Assembly: GCF_011386835.1 (NCBI RefSeq)
Contig: NC_088800.1
Location: 58,371,439 to 58,435,438 of the forward strand
Direction: 5' to 3'
From: Chrysemys picta bellii
Taxonomy: Eukaryota; Chordata; Testudines; Emydidae
DNA: 64,000 nt
In this document: one piece after another, positions 47,031 to 58,673 of the stretch
Layout of the letters: each line of letters starts with the position of its first letter
Position numbering within the stretch: position 1 is the stretch's first letter
Notes under the pieces: model-generated
Seen by the model: only the letters and a program-made list of their open reading frames with translations
Databases searched by the model: none
What the model was told of the DNA's origin: nothing
Translations under genes and position numbers: made by a program

Positions 47031-49269
47031 TGGGTTTGAGAGTCTAGTACGAGAGCCTTTCTAAAAAGGGGCATAATAATAATTTTATTTCTCTATAGAA
47101 ATCCCCCCCAGAATGAATCATGTCAGGCACATTCCTAGTTGGGGAAGCTTTTGCTTACCCCTAAGCCCAGTGAAACTGATCGCTGCCTTTTTGTTAAATG
47201 AAGCTAGATTAAAAATTGGAAAGTTTATTAGCTGAGAACCATTTCTCATCCCCAAGCTAAATGTCCCTGAAAAATGCTTTGGAGTCAGCTGGCATTTCTG
47301 AGCCTCATGATGCTGGTTGATGTGCTGAAAAGTGCCCCGCCATTGAGTGACACCAGGTGCATGGAAGCCCAATATTGGAGAATGGAAACTCGCTTCCAAG
47401 CTGCTTTAAATACAGCTTTAACAACTAGGTGAACTTTGCAGTTTAATATTTAAAGAGGCTGTTTAATGTTTAAACAAGACTGATTTTCTCTGGATCATCA
47501 TTAAGCACATTTGAAAGGAGGATGGAAAAGGGCTTAGTGTGACAATATGGAGGGAGTTGTCCACAGAATGCTACATTTCTGTAGTACAGGGACCTTCCTT
47601 CTACCCTGGATTCTGAAATACAAAGTCTAACCAAAAACTTCTAGGACAGATTATAGAATTTCCCTGCTGCTGCTGCTCTCTGGCTACATCCTTGATGCTC
47701 CCTGTTTCCCTGGGTATTCCCAGAGGAGTTTGTTAGGGAAAGGCCCCGTGGTGCCACAGTCTGAAAGGGCAGACAGAGAGCAACGCGTCTACACTCAGAG
47801 TTGAGGAATCCTTGGCAGAGTTCCAATCCAGCAGTGAGTCTTGGGTGCTTCTGGTTGTGGTCGTCGCCAGTCAACTTTCCTCAACAAACCCCTCCGGTGT
47901 CTTCTTCTATGATAACCTCCCACTATAGCCTCCCTCCTTATTCCCAATGCAAGGTCACAAGCTCCAGTACTCACAGCTCCATGCAGCTCTGGGCAACAGT
48001 GATATTGGGTCCGGCTTCAGTTTGTCTTTCTTGGTGATTCCTCCCAGGCACAGTGCTCCTCCTGTCCTGGGGCATTGCTGGTCGGTTGCTCTGTACCTCC
48101 CAGGCTTCGGGCTGGTTCTCCACTACTTCCCTTTGTGAGGGCCTGCTTCCTGTAGGTCCTTATGGCTGGAGCTCGAGACACACACACTTGGTCACTCTCC
48201 CTCTCTCCACTCCCCTGGTACAACCTGCACTTCCTCGTGCTAGACCTACAGCAATCGGAACTCCCTCTGTCTCAGGACAATGTTTGAATGGGGCTGTGCT
48301 CTCTAAACCCCAAGGGGGATACATTTATTTCTCAACGAATACAGTATATAAATTGTAATAAGAACTAGGCCTGTGGATGTGGTCATACATGTTGTTAATT
48401 ACAGAACATTCACTCCTCAGCCTTACTAGCACGTGCAGCATTGGGCCACAGTAGCCCAAACATAATACTGGAGGGAGTGGAGCTGTTAGGCGGGGCTGTA
48501 GGTCGCAGCAGGACTTCAGGTGTGGGGAGGCAGCTGTTTGGCAGAACTTGAGGCAGGGTGGGGGGCTGGGTGGTGCAAATGGGGTCAGGGTAGCGGATGA
48601 TGCTCTAGGTGGTACCATGACTAGGGCTGCAGGTTAGTTACAGGGGGACAAAAGTCAGGCATCAGCCCCATGCAGAGGGGCGGGAGATGGGGGGGAGGGG
48701 AAGCTGAAGAGCGAGCCTGCCCCCCAGCTCCGGGAGGACGGCAGCTTCTGGGGGTGGAAGTTGGTGAGCACTTACCCTGTAGCACAGCTCCTCTCCCACG
48801 GGGCTGGGCCCAGCATCCTGCTCCTGGCATGACAATCAGGTGTGGAGGGCTGCAGTACTGCACTGCTACTCAGGATGGCCTTCCCCCTCCCCTCCCCTCA
48901 TGACCAGAGTTGCAGGAGCTCCTGCTGCTTGATGTGGATGCAAGGTGAGCCTGCTCACCAGCCCCTACTCACCCCACCAGCCTCAACAGGCAGGAATAGA
49001 GTTGTGGGGCTGGCGTGGAGGATGCTCTTGTGGGAGGAAGGGGGCAGTGCCCCTCTGCAGGGCCAGCAGGAGGGCATTTTTTAATAAAAAGCAGGGAGCA
49101 GTCATGGTACACCTAGTACCCCTACTTCTGCTGCACTCGGGGTCACTGTGCCTTATTTTTGATGAAAATAATAATAAATCTGCAGTCTTAACTATACCTG
49201 GAGCTGTGAGGGACAGTGGGCGTAGCTCTGTGTCGTGGGCGGGGCTATGCGGCACAGTGGGCGGGGCGC

Positions 49270-49393
49270 TGGCGGCGCGGCGATTGAAGGGCTGCTGTAT
49301 GCCGGTGACCGGGAGAACAGCCGCGGCAGCAGAAGGCTGGGCCGCTGCCTCCGTCATGGATCCGGTCCGGCTGTTCCGCGACGCGGTGTGAGG
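49270..49393 (+). other. SEC14L1: SEC14L1 exon 1 (5'UTR), 5' end approximate
   Basis: Ends at the strong donor AGG|gtgagt (49394). It precedes the coding exon at 57434. It has an AUG at 49299 in weak context and one at 49356 in strong context (G at -3 and +4). Both are in the same frame and stop at TGA 49389-49391. In the main frame a TGA at 49306-49308 precludes a longer N-terminus. Confidence 0.75.
49299..49391 (+). CDS. uORF in SEC14L1 leader (30 codons; 11 from inner AUG)
   Basis: Ends in MDPVRLFRDAV then TGA. After splicing only 16 nt separate its stop from the SEC14L1 AUG (2 nt of exon 1 plus 14 nt of exon 2). Such placement usually lowers or conditions downstream initiation. Whether it is translated is not shown by the sequence. 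Confidence 0.5.
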   Translation: MPVTGRTAAAAEGWAAASVMDPVRLFRDAV

Positions 49394-50159
49394 GTGAGTC
49401 CCGCAGAGTGGGGCCGGCTCCCAGCCCCTGCAGCACCCCCAGCTCCCTATCGTCCCCCTCCCTCCAGTGCCAGCTCCCCCGCAGCCCGCCTCCCACACAC
49501 CCGGCTCGGCTCCCCCGCAGCTCCCTGTCGCTGCCCGGCTCGGCTCGGCTCCCCCGCAGCCCAGCCCCGGCGCATCCTCAGAGTTTCCCTCCCTATGCGG
49601 GTGGCTCATCTCCTCCGCCCCGCCTTTCTGCTTTGCTATCCTGGGCCAGCCCCGGCTCTGGTGCATCCCGTGGGGACGGAGCTCCGGTTCCCTCCGTACT
49701 TGACTATTTCCACCCTGGCAGGCGGTGCACCCCAGCCGTCCGCCGCGGCGCCCCGGGCTCTCCTGGCAGGGCCAGGGCAGGGCCATAAGCTGTCTCTCCC
49801 TCCGGAGAGCGGGGTGAACGCTGGGGAGTCGCCCCCCAGCTCCCTATTGCCGCTCCAGGGCGGGGAGCTGTCCCGGGGGTTAGACTGGGCTGCTGGCCCT
49901 AGACCCTGCTTGCTTTGCTCACCGCCTCATCCAGCTGGGGAGAAGGACCATTCCGCCGCATCCCCTGTCGTGAGGATCATGTCCGCTCCAGCCCCCTCTT
50001 CCTGGGTGAGGGGCAGGGCGGAGGGAATCTCTTCCTCTGTGCAACTCCAGTGCCAGCCTTCCTTGCTGCCCTGAGCTTTGTGCAGCAGTAGGGAATTGAT
50101 TGGACTCTGGACAATTTCGCTGCTGGCCACAGGGCTCTAAACAGCCCCTGTAAAACTGG

Positions 50160-50265
50160 AGAGACAAGGTGGGTGAGGTAATAACTTTTATTGGACCAAC
50201 TTCTGTTGGTGAGAGAGACAAGCTTTTGAGCCACACAGCCACAGCGCTCTTCTTCAGGTGAGTTA
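50160..50265. repeat. reptilian repeat, single arm
   Basis: Same sequence as the left arm of the inverted repeat at 66-136 (gtgaggtaataacttttatt, accaacttctgttggtgaga) followed by cgctcttcttcaggt. Confidence 0.75.
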
Positions 50266-52422
50266 CCCAGAGAGCAGCCGCTAGGTAAAGTTAGGTGCTA
50301 AGCAGCAGCTCAGGCACTGCCTCAGGAAGACAGCACTTCTGTGGGTCCCATCGAGCAGCTTTTCTTTGCAACCATAAAGTCTGGAAACTTTCTACCCGCC
50401 GCTCCAGTCGTGAGCCCTCATGCAGCTCGGCTGATGCTTCTCAACCTGGCCTGCAGCCCCCTGTATTAATCCTGGCCTGGGCTCCCACATAACTGCTAAT
50501 GTCCCTGAATGCTGACCTTTATCACCCTTTCTCCTTAACTTCTCCTCTGTGGGACCCCATGGAGCCTTCCCAATGCACTTAAATCCTGAACTGTGCTGAT
50601 ACCTGCTGATCCAGTGTGTCCCACAACCTTTGGTAGTTCCAGACTCGTAACAATGGATAGGAGTAAACTGCTGTATGATGTGGAAGAAGTTAATAATGCT
50701 CTATTTTCACTTGAACCAACCGGGATTTGATTTCTGCCCATTAGATGCTGAAGACTTCCTAGTAAGGCTACTCTAGAGTAGCTTAGAAGAAAATTCCCAT
50801 TGCATCAGCTGCAAGTTGGCAGCCCTAAGGCAAGACTCTGTCAGTGGTGCTGGACAGGTATATCTTGTGCTCTCTGATAGAACACCAGAGGCTTGCATGT
50901 ACTAGGGCTGCACTGGTGCAACTGAACAAGCAGTAGCATGGGTGGGATTTTTTTCTCTAAAGTTGCCTGGTGCAGGCACTATGTCTGTGGGTAGGAGAGT
51001 AGGGATGTACTGATGAGTACAGCTCAAGGAAGGGACTAGTGGGTGGAATGAAGGAGACATGAAAAAATGTCAGTCTTGCTGATGGGAGAAGTTGGAGAAG
51101 ATCTTAGTTAGGAGCCTCAGGGGAGCGGAGAGAGGAGGAAAGCTGTTGGAGTGGTGATGAGTAACTGACAAGCCTGAAAACTCTTCTATCTTGCAGTAAA
51201 TCACTTTACACTGTAAAATTCATTTAGGAAAAAAAAAAGACTAAGTACTTAGTTGCCTTCTATTTCCGGTTCCCATATCTAACTACTCTTGCCTTCTGTT
51301 TTTTTTTTTTTAAAAGCTTGAAAACAACTCTTTTCCCTTAGCAGTCTTATCCTTTCAAAGTCTCTTCCCTTCTGCCTGGGCTTGAAATAAACACGGAGCT
51401 AACATTGGCATGTCTGCCCCAGCCTCATCACGGATATCATTAAACTCTTTTCTATATAGCTTCTTATTCTATGCTCATCACCATGGTATTGGAGTAATAA
51501 TCTTCCAGTAGTGTATTAAGCAAGATGATGAACGCCTTTCTTGTGGTGTTTTCTCCTCCTCTCTCCAGGTGCAAATTGTGTGTTAATTCAGAGGTGTGTT
51601 TTGGTAGGGTTTCTTTGATGGTGTTAGGGTTTTTTTTGTTTTGTTCATGTTACACTCTGTTTTTATATCAGAGAAGGCAATACTGAAGAAGTGTGTCTTG
51701 CATTTAAATGTAATATGGAATTCAGTGGATGGAATGCTAAGCTCTGGTTTTGTGTGGGTCTTACTAAATGACCTTTTAAATAATATTTTTAAACAAAGGA
51801 CTTTCAAAAGGGCAGGTTGTCCACAACTCCATTTGATGTCACTGAGAACTGTGGGTTGCTGAAAACGAGGCCCAAATATTTCTAACTTCAAAGACTGGCT
51901 CCTGCAAGTTACTATAAAAGTACTGATATACTTGGCTCAGCTCCTGTGTGCACCTTGATTGGCTTTAGTGCAGGGTTAAACCAGGCCTGACTATTCTCTG
52001 GGTTGGCATACTAGTAGTTTGGGTTCCCTTACCACACTGGTAACACACTGAATCCATGACTTGTGCAGCAATAAGAATGTCTGCCTATATCATGAAACTG
52101 TTTGAAGATGATACAATGGTGAGCCTTGCTCAAAGCTCCAATTCAGCTCCTTCTCCACTGGTGCTGTGCCTTTGTGAACAGGAGGTGCCTGCATAACAGT
52201 CCCAGTGGTGTAGTAGATCTTCTTAGTGCATCAGCCCTGTCTATACAGCCTGTCAGTTCCACTCTGTGAACTCCACTACACCAGGGCCAAGTATGTTTGA
52301 AGCCACTTAGCTGTACAAATAGCACCACACACACCATGGCACTCAGTTGTATGCTGTCTGGCCAGTGATCAACTTCATCTGCTAGCATGTCTAGCGCTTT
52401 CCCCTAGAAGCCTGCTGCCAGC

Positions 52423-52491
52423 TGGCCTGAGGCTGACATGCAGGTGCTGGTGGCCATCTGGGGAGATGAGCTCTGGGAGAGGCTGAACTCT
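52423..52491 (+). pseudogene. possible Myb/SANT-like (trihelix) remnant
   Basis: WPEADMQVLVAIWGDELW resembles the first helix of the Myb/SANT-like DNA-binding proteins carried by Harbinger elements. No longer frame continues. Weak evidence; it is near the transposase remnant at 54.3-55.1 kb. Confidence 0.35.
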
Positions 52492-54339
52492 GTAAGGAGC
52501 TCTGTGCTGTGTAATTGGGGGTATGGGCTTTAATCAGAACAGCAAGCGGTACTGTGTAAAGATTAAATATTGGAACCAGAGTTCCTTCCAATAAAGCCTG
52601 GGACAACAAAAGTAGGTCCAGCTCTGCATGTAAAATGTATCTGTTCTCTAAGCTGGACTGAATTGTTGGACCTTACATGCAGCCTCCTATGCTACTAGCT
52701 AGCATGGAGACTACTTGCAATGCAGTAGTGCGAATGCCACCTTTTGAACCGGGTGCCCAAGAGGAATGAGGAGCTGGCATGGGAGATGCCAGCCTGAGAG
52801 ATTCCCAACATGTTGCCAGGATCTCTCTGGGAAATCCCAGGATCCAGACACACTGTGGAAATGGCATTCAAGCCAGTTTGGCAGGAGAAGAAACCTGGGT
52901 ATGAGCAGCCTTCTATGCCAAGTATGCAGCTTTGCATTGTATTAGGTCTCAACGGGGGCTTATCTTGAGACCCTAGCTGGAAGTGTTTGCTTCTCCCTTG
53001 TTCTGCTAGTCTCCACCACTCCTCCTCCTTCCTTTGTACCACTCCACTTTTGTAGCATAATTTTATTGCATCCCTTGGTATTCCAATGAATGGATGAGAT
53101 ATTGCTAGGTTAATAACCCTGTCACTTATTTTTCATTGTAATGGCCATATTGCTCAATAGGCATAGAGGCAGGTGGACAGGATCCAAATTGGTGGAATGG
53201 TTGGTGGATCTGAGATCCAAGAAAAAAAAGAAGCTGGAAAGTCCTATTGTTTGTCATCGAGAGATGGAAAAGGGATTCTGATCGAATGCTTTGGTTATGA
53301 GGATGAGATTCACTTCTGGAGGACAGAACAGCTTTAGGCAGGAGATTCTAGAATCTCCAGAGATTTCCAGAAGGCGAGGAAGGAGAGACATGAGAACAGA
53401 TGGTTCCAGTGAGAGAACTTAAGAGGTCAAGAAAACATGACTGCATAGTTGATCCAGCAACTGACTCCTGTCAATACAAATGTGCTAGCCAGGACAGCAC
53501 TATTGTTGCTCTTCCCCTACTCTCCAGTAGTTTCTCAGGCATTCCCCACTTCCCCATGAATGGGGCAAGGAAAATGAGAACCCCAAACACACTTCTTTCT
53601 GTAAAATACTATGGTTTTAGTTACTGTAAATGCTAGTCTGGTTTGATACTGCAGCTGGTCATTGTATGTGTAATACAGTAGATTCCAGAAAAAATCAGAC
53701 AAGTAGCACCCTTTAATATCGATTGCTCAACAGGTTTTTTTTTTTTTTTTTTTGTCCTCGACAATGTCCCTCCAACTCTAAGCCAAATCGCTGCTGAACA
53801 ATGAGAAATAACTGCAGGAAGCCATTCCACGTGTACTCCTACTCCCCAAAGCACTCTTGAAATCCCACCCAAAAGTAAGTGCTGCAGTGGAGTGTGTAAG
53901 TGATTTGACTTTTTAGTTGCACTTGTGCTCTTATGTTGTTGTAGTTCCTGTAGAGAAACACAGGATGGGAATTTCACATCTGGCTACACGTCATAAAATC
54001 TTTTTGCCTGTACAAAGATAAAAGAAAAAGCTGTCATGGGAATAATAAAAATTGTAAGCTAGATGTTAGCATTTTATTTAGAATCAGACCTACAGGCTCT
54101 TTCCCCCAGTTCCCCCATCTGTATAGCAAAGGGTACAGAATAGTTCTAATTTGAATAGCATGCTGTCTGCAGGCTGGGCTAATCCGTAACAGCCCCAGTT
54201 GCAATAGCTTGCCTTTCGATGCACAGGTTGCTGCTTGCCCTACTGCTTACTCACTTCCCTGCTCATTAAGGACCCCCTTTTCTTTTACTTGTTCAAATTG
54301 CAGCAGGCAGATGATATTGCTACATTAGTTACTAAACTG

Positions 54340-55060
54340 TTGTGGGTTAGGACATCTCCAGCTTCACTCCATCACCGTGTTGTCCCCTGCAGAATCTGTA
54401 GCTGATTCACCACTATCTAAGGTTTGTGTAATCTGGGAATGACTTCATGAGCCATGGTAAAAAGTGGGTAGACAGGCTCACCTAGAATCACTGTAGAGAT
54501 GGAGGCTTTGTTAGTATTCCTCAGTGGGAATATAGTCCCTTTCCCTCAAAGTCATGAATTTCTGGGGGGGAAAAAATTGGCTGTGGGCATGTCACTGAGC
54601 CATTCTCTACACAGCTGGGCCCTTGCCCAGGTGATCCATGTAAGACTTGCACCGCTACTGAGTAGTATCCATTGGTTAATGTATTCCTGGAGACTGGCCA
54701 AGAGTAGGCACATGGGTTCCATCAATAGCTCCTGCACAGTTTGGGAAATCCGCTGCTGAAAAGTTCTTCAATGATCTCTGCTATACTGGTCATCTCAGTA
54801 ACATGCCCGTACAAGGCATTATGTAGTGTTCCTGCATACCTACCTTCATGGTGACATCTGCCACCACGGATTTCTGAACCCTAAACTGGGCCAACTGACC
54901 AGTAACTAGGTAGGTCGGGTTTCTATAGGAGGATCTTATGGTATTTTCCATGAGGAACAGTGCTGTCATCTGGGCAGTTCAGGGGCTGCAATGTCTGTAC
55001 TGTCTGACCACAGAAGGTTGTAAAAGTCTCCTTCTGTCTGAAGTTCTGCAGCCATTGCTG
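54340..55060 (-). pseudogene. PIF/Harbinger transposase remnant
   Basis: On the - strand, in shifting frames: AQFRVQKSVVADV (about 54848-54900), FPNCAGAIDGTHVP (about 54709-54752), GYYSVAVQVLHG, and GEPVYPLF (about 54447-54490). These are the helix-turn-helix-like, GAIDGTH and GDxAYPL blocks of Harbinger DDE transposases, in the right order. Stops and frameshifts make it inactive. Element ends were not identified. Confidence 0.75.
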
Positions 55061-57159
55061 CTTGTCCCAGGTATGAAGAACAACTCTAGCCCACTAGTTC
55101 GTGGCCATAGTCTGCGCCCACTCTCTAAGCTTTATCCAGTGAACATAGTGCTAAGTGCTGTCCAGAGGGGGGAAGTTGTATGTATGATGCAGCATGAAAT
55201 TCCTCAACTGCTAGTCTGTATCTCAGGTACATTCCACTGCTATCTTTGATGTCTCATGAGTACTGTCTAGAAGCTTCAGCAGAAGCCATTCTGGCTGTGT
55301 GAAAGGTGGGCATTCATCCTGAATTCCTAGAGCTTTTCTGAAAATGGAAATTGTGCCAGCATTTTCTCCCTGGGAGTGATGGGAATTTTCCAGGGCATTT
55401 TGAGTTTGATATTTTCTACCACAGCCCCCCTTGACTCCTAGACCTTTCAAACTCTTTCTCAAGCCACTGCTACAGGGAATTTGGCTGGGAATTGTGGAAT
55501 AGGCACCCAGGGGGGTAGTAACTTTGTAACAGTATGGTACAGCGCAAGTACAGGCAAAACAAAACTATACCTAAAACAGCATGGCTACTGTTATGCTGCC
55601 TTGTTGGACCTCATGCTGGTGCCATTCCGGTGGTCAGTTAGCAATGGCTCATTTCTCTAGCATGGACACAGATTAAGACTGACTGCTCTTTTCTGGGTTG
55701 CTGCTTTCTCCTTGGAGGACTCTTTGCCCCCTCTGTAGAGAGAGGGCAGGATTTCATATACGGGAGCTAGGTCAGCGAGTGCTAACCGGATCACGGCTAA
55801 ATACCTTTGGCTGCTAGGATTCTTTCACTATGTTAGCACTTACCCAGAAGGTCCCTGCACAGGCCAGGTATCACAGTTACATAATCAAATTACAGCCTTA
55901 TGTTACAAGGTGCCCTGTACTCCTTTTGGCTCGGGTACCTGTTACATGATACCAGCCTAGCTTTCTGGGTGCTCATTTGCCCTCGCCCTGTTTGCTTTCC
56001 TCTGGTATCGGGTGCCCTGGTGATGGAGTCTCTCCACACTATTGGGCTTGCCTCTATTCGATTTCAATGCTGATGCTGTTTCTGTAAGATCCATTGAGCC
56101 CTGAACCTGTCGTATGGACCTAAAGAGTTGTGTCTCTCTGGCTGAATGTGAGACTCTCCTACTACGAGCCATCCCCAAACTTCATTCAGGTACTCAAACT
56201 TTTTGAAGTGTCTGAACTGTGACAGGCTGTTATCTTTGCAAATCCTCCCTACCCCCCCTCCTAATATTGAGATGCTTAGACCTTCCCCTGTGAGAGGGTA
56301 AAGTGGCATTCTTGTCGAAATCTTCCTGAAGCTGGTGGGTGTATTGCTGCTTAGAGCCTTTTAGCTCCGTTTCACCTCCAATCCTTGGCTTAAAGCAGGG
56401 ATTAGTAGTTCTGTGTCCTAGCCGTTGAGTTCAGTGCTGAGCGACAGTACTTTCAGTGTCTGCACAGCACTGGAATTTGAGTGGGGTAGGAGCAGCATGG
56501 ATTCTCAGACCCAGAGCCTCTCTTCTGTGTTCTCAGACACTTGGTATTAATAGCAGGAGAAGGACTTGCAAAAAGCCATGTAACAAGTTTTTTCTAAGGG
56601 TGTATGTATTCTCTCGGGGTGCTAGTTACTGGCATGTGTTTGAGGGTTAAAACCCCAGCAGAGGGATTTTGATGGGATCAGTGAGAGGTGACTTGGATAA
56701 AGGAAGTGCTGAGGTCTGTACTGTTTGTAACCAAGGCAGTTGTTTTCCTTCATTCCACTGTAAGCAGTTGGCGTTGTCACTTGTCAGTGAGTTGTGTGAT
56801 TCCTAGTTAAGTGGTGGGCAGGTTTTGTAAGCACTCTGCCTCCTTTGGCTTTCTTAATCAGGTGGCTTAAGAGGTGTTTTAAATCCCACGTGCCAGACAA
56901 GGAGATGCAGGTGTAACTGTACCAGCACTGGATTTGTGTGGTGGTATGAGACATCGGGTAGAAGACACAAGTTAGAATTCAGGCTTGGTGAGCTGCCTAA
57001 GGGTCTCGTTCTCCCAGGTATGGTCTAGCAGCTCTTTGACTTAGAAATCTGTCTCATGCTCTGAACTTGTGCTGCTGTTGTAATTTGCATTTAAGCTCTA
57101 AGTGGGATTCACAACAATGGTGTTGAGAAGCAGAAATGTGCACTGCTTATATGCAAGAC

Positions 57160-57370
57160 AGTGTGGCCTAGTGGGTACAGCATTACACTGGGACAAGGGA
57201 GACCTGGGTTCTATTCCTGACTGTGCTGGCCTGCTGGGTGACCCTTAGGCAAATCACTTCACCCCTCTGTGCCTTAGTTTCCCTAGCTGTAAAATGGGGA
57301 TAATGATACTGTCCTCCTTTTGCACAGCACCTTAAGGTCTAGTGATGAAAAGTGCAAAATATATGATGAT
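57160..57370 (+). mobile_element. MIR/CORE-type SINE
   Basis: tRNA-like head (gacctgggttctattcctga), then gcaaatcacttcacccctct, gtaaaatggggataatgata. It ends about 60 bases before SEC14L1 exon 2. Confidence 0.75.
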
Positions 57371-57433
57371 GCTTATTAGAGTTGAAGTGTTCAGTGTAAA
57401 AATCTAAAAGCCACTATTCCCTTCCCATTGCAG

Positions 57434-57510
57434 GTGTGCGTTTAAAAATGGTGCAGAAGTACCAGTCCCCTGTTCGAGTCTACAAATATCCCTTTGAGCT
57501 CGTCATGGCG
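57434..57510 (+). CDS. SEC14L1: SEC14L1 exon 2, first coding exon
   Basis: Acceptor cccattgcag ending at 57433, donor GCG|gtgagt at 57511. AUG at 57448-57450 with A at -3 and G at +4. The 21 codons read MVQKYQSPVRVYKYPFEL then VMA, nearly identical to the start of vertebrate SEC14L1 (SEC14L5 is also close but has R for K at residue 4). SEC14L1 is a cytosolic protein with a PRELI domain at the N-terminus, then CRAL-TRIO and GOLD domains, linked to lipid/choline transport and RIG-I signalling. Only the first PRELI residues are in this window; the remainder lies beyond 64000. Confidence 0.95.
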
Positions 57511-57629
57511 GTGAGTGATGTTGCACTTCTACATCTCCTCCTACAGCTGAACGCTCGACTGCAACTTCTGGCGTTGTCAGGTGGTGGGAGGTGTTGGGGC
57601 TCCGGTGTGAGATCATGGGTTATTTAGAG

Positions 57630-57940
57630 CAGGGTCCACGAGCCATACACGGCCCACCAGGGCATTTCATAAGGCCTGAGGCCTACTTCAGTGCAATATA
57701 CTAATGGCCGATTCGTTAGTGTTTTGTCATGTTTACATTTTAGTTTACACAACTGCCTAAATAAACAATACTGTACATAGGTTGTTTCTATATAAATATA
57801 TATGAAACAAGCTGAACTTAAAATATAAATCAATATGGGTGACTTTAAGTCTTATTAAAATATGTAGAATCTGTTTGGCCCACACAAGGGTGTGCTTAGG
57901 TTTATATGGCCCTCCTGTGCAATAAGGTTGGGCACCACTG
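57630..57940. mobile_element. hAT-type element, 311 bp, AT-rich
   Basis: Right end GGTTGGGCACCACTG; left end CAGGGTCCACGAGCC is decayed. Flanks atttagag (57622-57629) and attttagag fit an 8-bp duplication with a one-base slip. Confidence 0.65.
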
Positions 57941-58618
57941 ATTTTAGAGGAACTTCTCTTTAGGGTGAGTTCAGGGCACAGACTTCTTCCTTCCATTGCA
58001 ATCTTCTACATTCACTGCCGTACTCTAGAAATAATCAAAATCTGCTTCAGTCTAAGTATTCTTTTAATCTAGTAAAACTAGTTTATTTCTTGCCCTTGGG
58101 CATGAGAACAGTGTCAGAAGGAGAGGAAAAAACATGCCATCTGTGCTGGTTACATTTTTTTTTTTCTTTACCATGTTTGCTTCACTGAAGGGGAGTTTGT
58201 GCGTGGGTCCCTGAGCAGCCATCTGTAAGATAGATCTGCATCCTTCACAGCTGATTCTTAAAGCCAGCGGGAATGTTGTTGGTAAAGGCTATCAATGCCT
58301 GTGAAAGGGCAAGCAGCCAGCTGTGCTTGGTTAGGCCCTTGTTTAAGGACCCATCTGTGGCTATTCGCAGCCTCCCCAAATACCATTTTGTTTAGAAACT
58401 CCCATGGTGAGGGAATATTATTAATAAAGTGGCGATGAGCCGATTCCATAGGTTTCTCTGATCCTTCTCAATCTGACAGGAGATCTGTGTATGGGACCGA
58501 GACTATGTAGATAAGTGTGATTAGAGCTAGTTAAAAAGTGGAGGGTAGAGGGAGGGAATCTCTTGGGGGAAAAAAAATTCCCATTTTTTTTCCTTTGAAA
58601 TTTTGATAAATTTTGTAG

Positions 58619-58673
58619 TTCAAAAAAGGCCGATCAGCCTTATGTGATGCCATCCCCATCATGGTGGATAAAG
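58619..58673 (+). CDS. SEC14L1: candidate alternative exon of SEC14L1
   Basis: T-rich tract, acceptor ttttgtag ending at 58618, donor AAAG|gtaagg at 58674. In the phase set by exon 2 it reads FKKGRSALCDAIPIMVDK plus one base with no stop. The expected next SEC14L1 residues are AYERRFPTCPLIPMFVGS followed by a codon starting with G. R5, C9, I12, P13 and V16 align without gaps. It may be a divergent duplicate used as an alternative, or a chance pseudo-exon. Confidence 0.45.

Larger units (their letters stand above)
44301..49200. other. intergenic region between the STXBP4-like gene and SEC14L1
   Basis: No gene recognised. A probable solo LTR fills about 44597-45755, and a MIR-like SINE lies at 46845-47030. 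From about 48470 on the base composition becomes GC-rich, leading into the SEC14L1 promoter. Confidence 0.6.
49200..50020 (+). promoter_or_regulatory. SEC14L1: CpG-rich promoter region of SEC14L1
   Basis: High G+C with many CpGs, in contrast to flanks. Two identical GC boxes GGGCGGGGC at 49237-49245 and 49259-49267 (Sp1-type), no TATA box visible, and a splice-competent first exon just downstream. The start site is probably shortly after 49267. Confidence 0.75.
49394..57433. other. SEC14L1: SEC14L1 intron 1
   Basis: 8.0 kb. It contains the tail of the CpG-rich region, a reptilian repeat (50160-50265), Harbinger-like remnants (52.4 kb and 54.3-55.1 kb), a T19 tract near 53736 and a SINE at 57160-57370. 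No other exon seen. Confidence 0.7.

Noticed and set aside
48983..49786. 267-codon - strand frame over the same island
   Set aside because: Same compositional cause; no recognisable domain.
49235..50074. 279-codon + frame over the SEC14L1 CpG island
   Set aside because: Low-complexity Pro/Ala/Ser sequence with no start context or splice support. GC composition explains the lack of stops.
57436..57447. Longer SEC14L1 N-terminus starting upstream in exon 2
   Set aside because: Would need GTG as start. The AUG at 57448 matches the known N-terminus and has good context.
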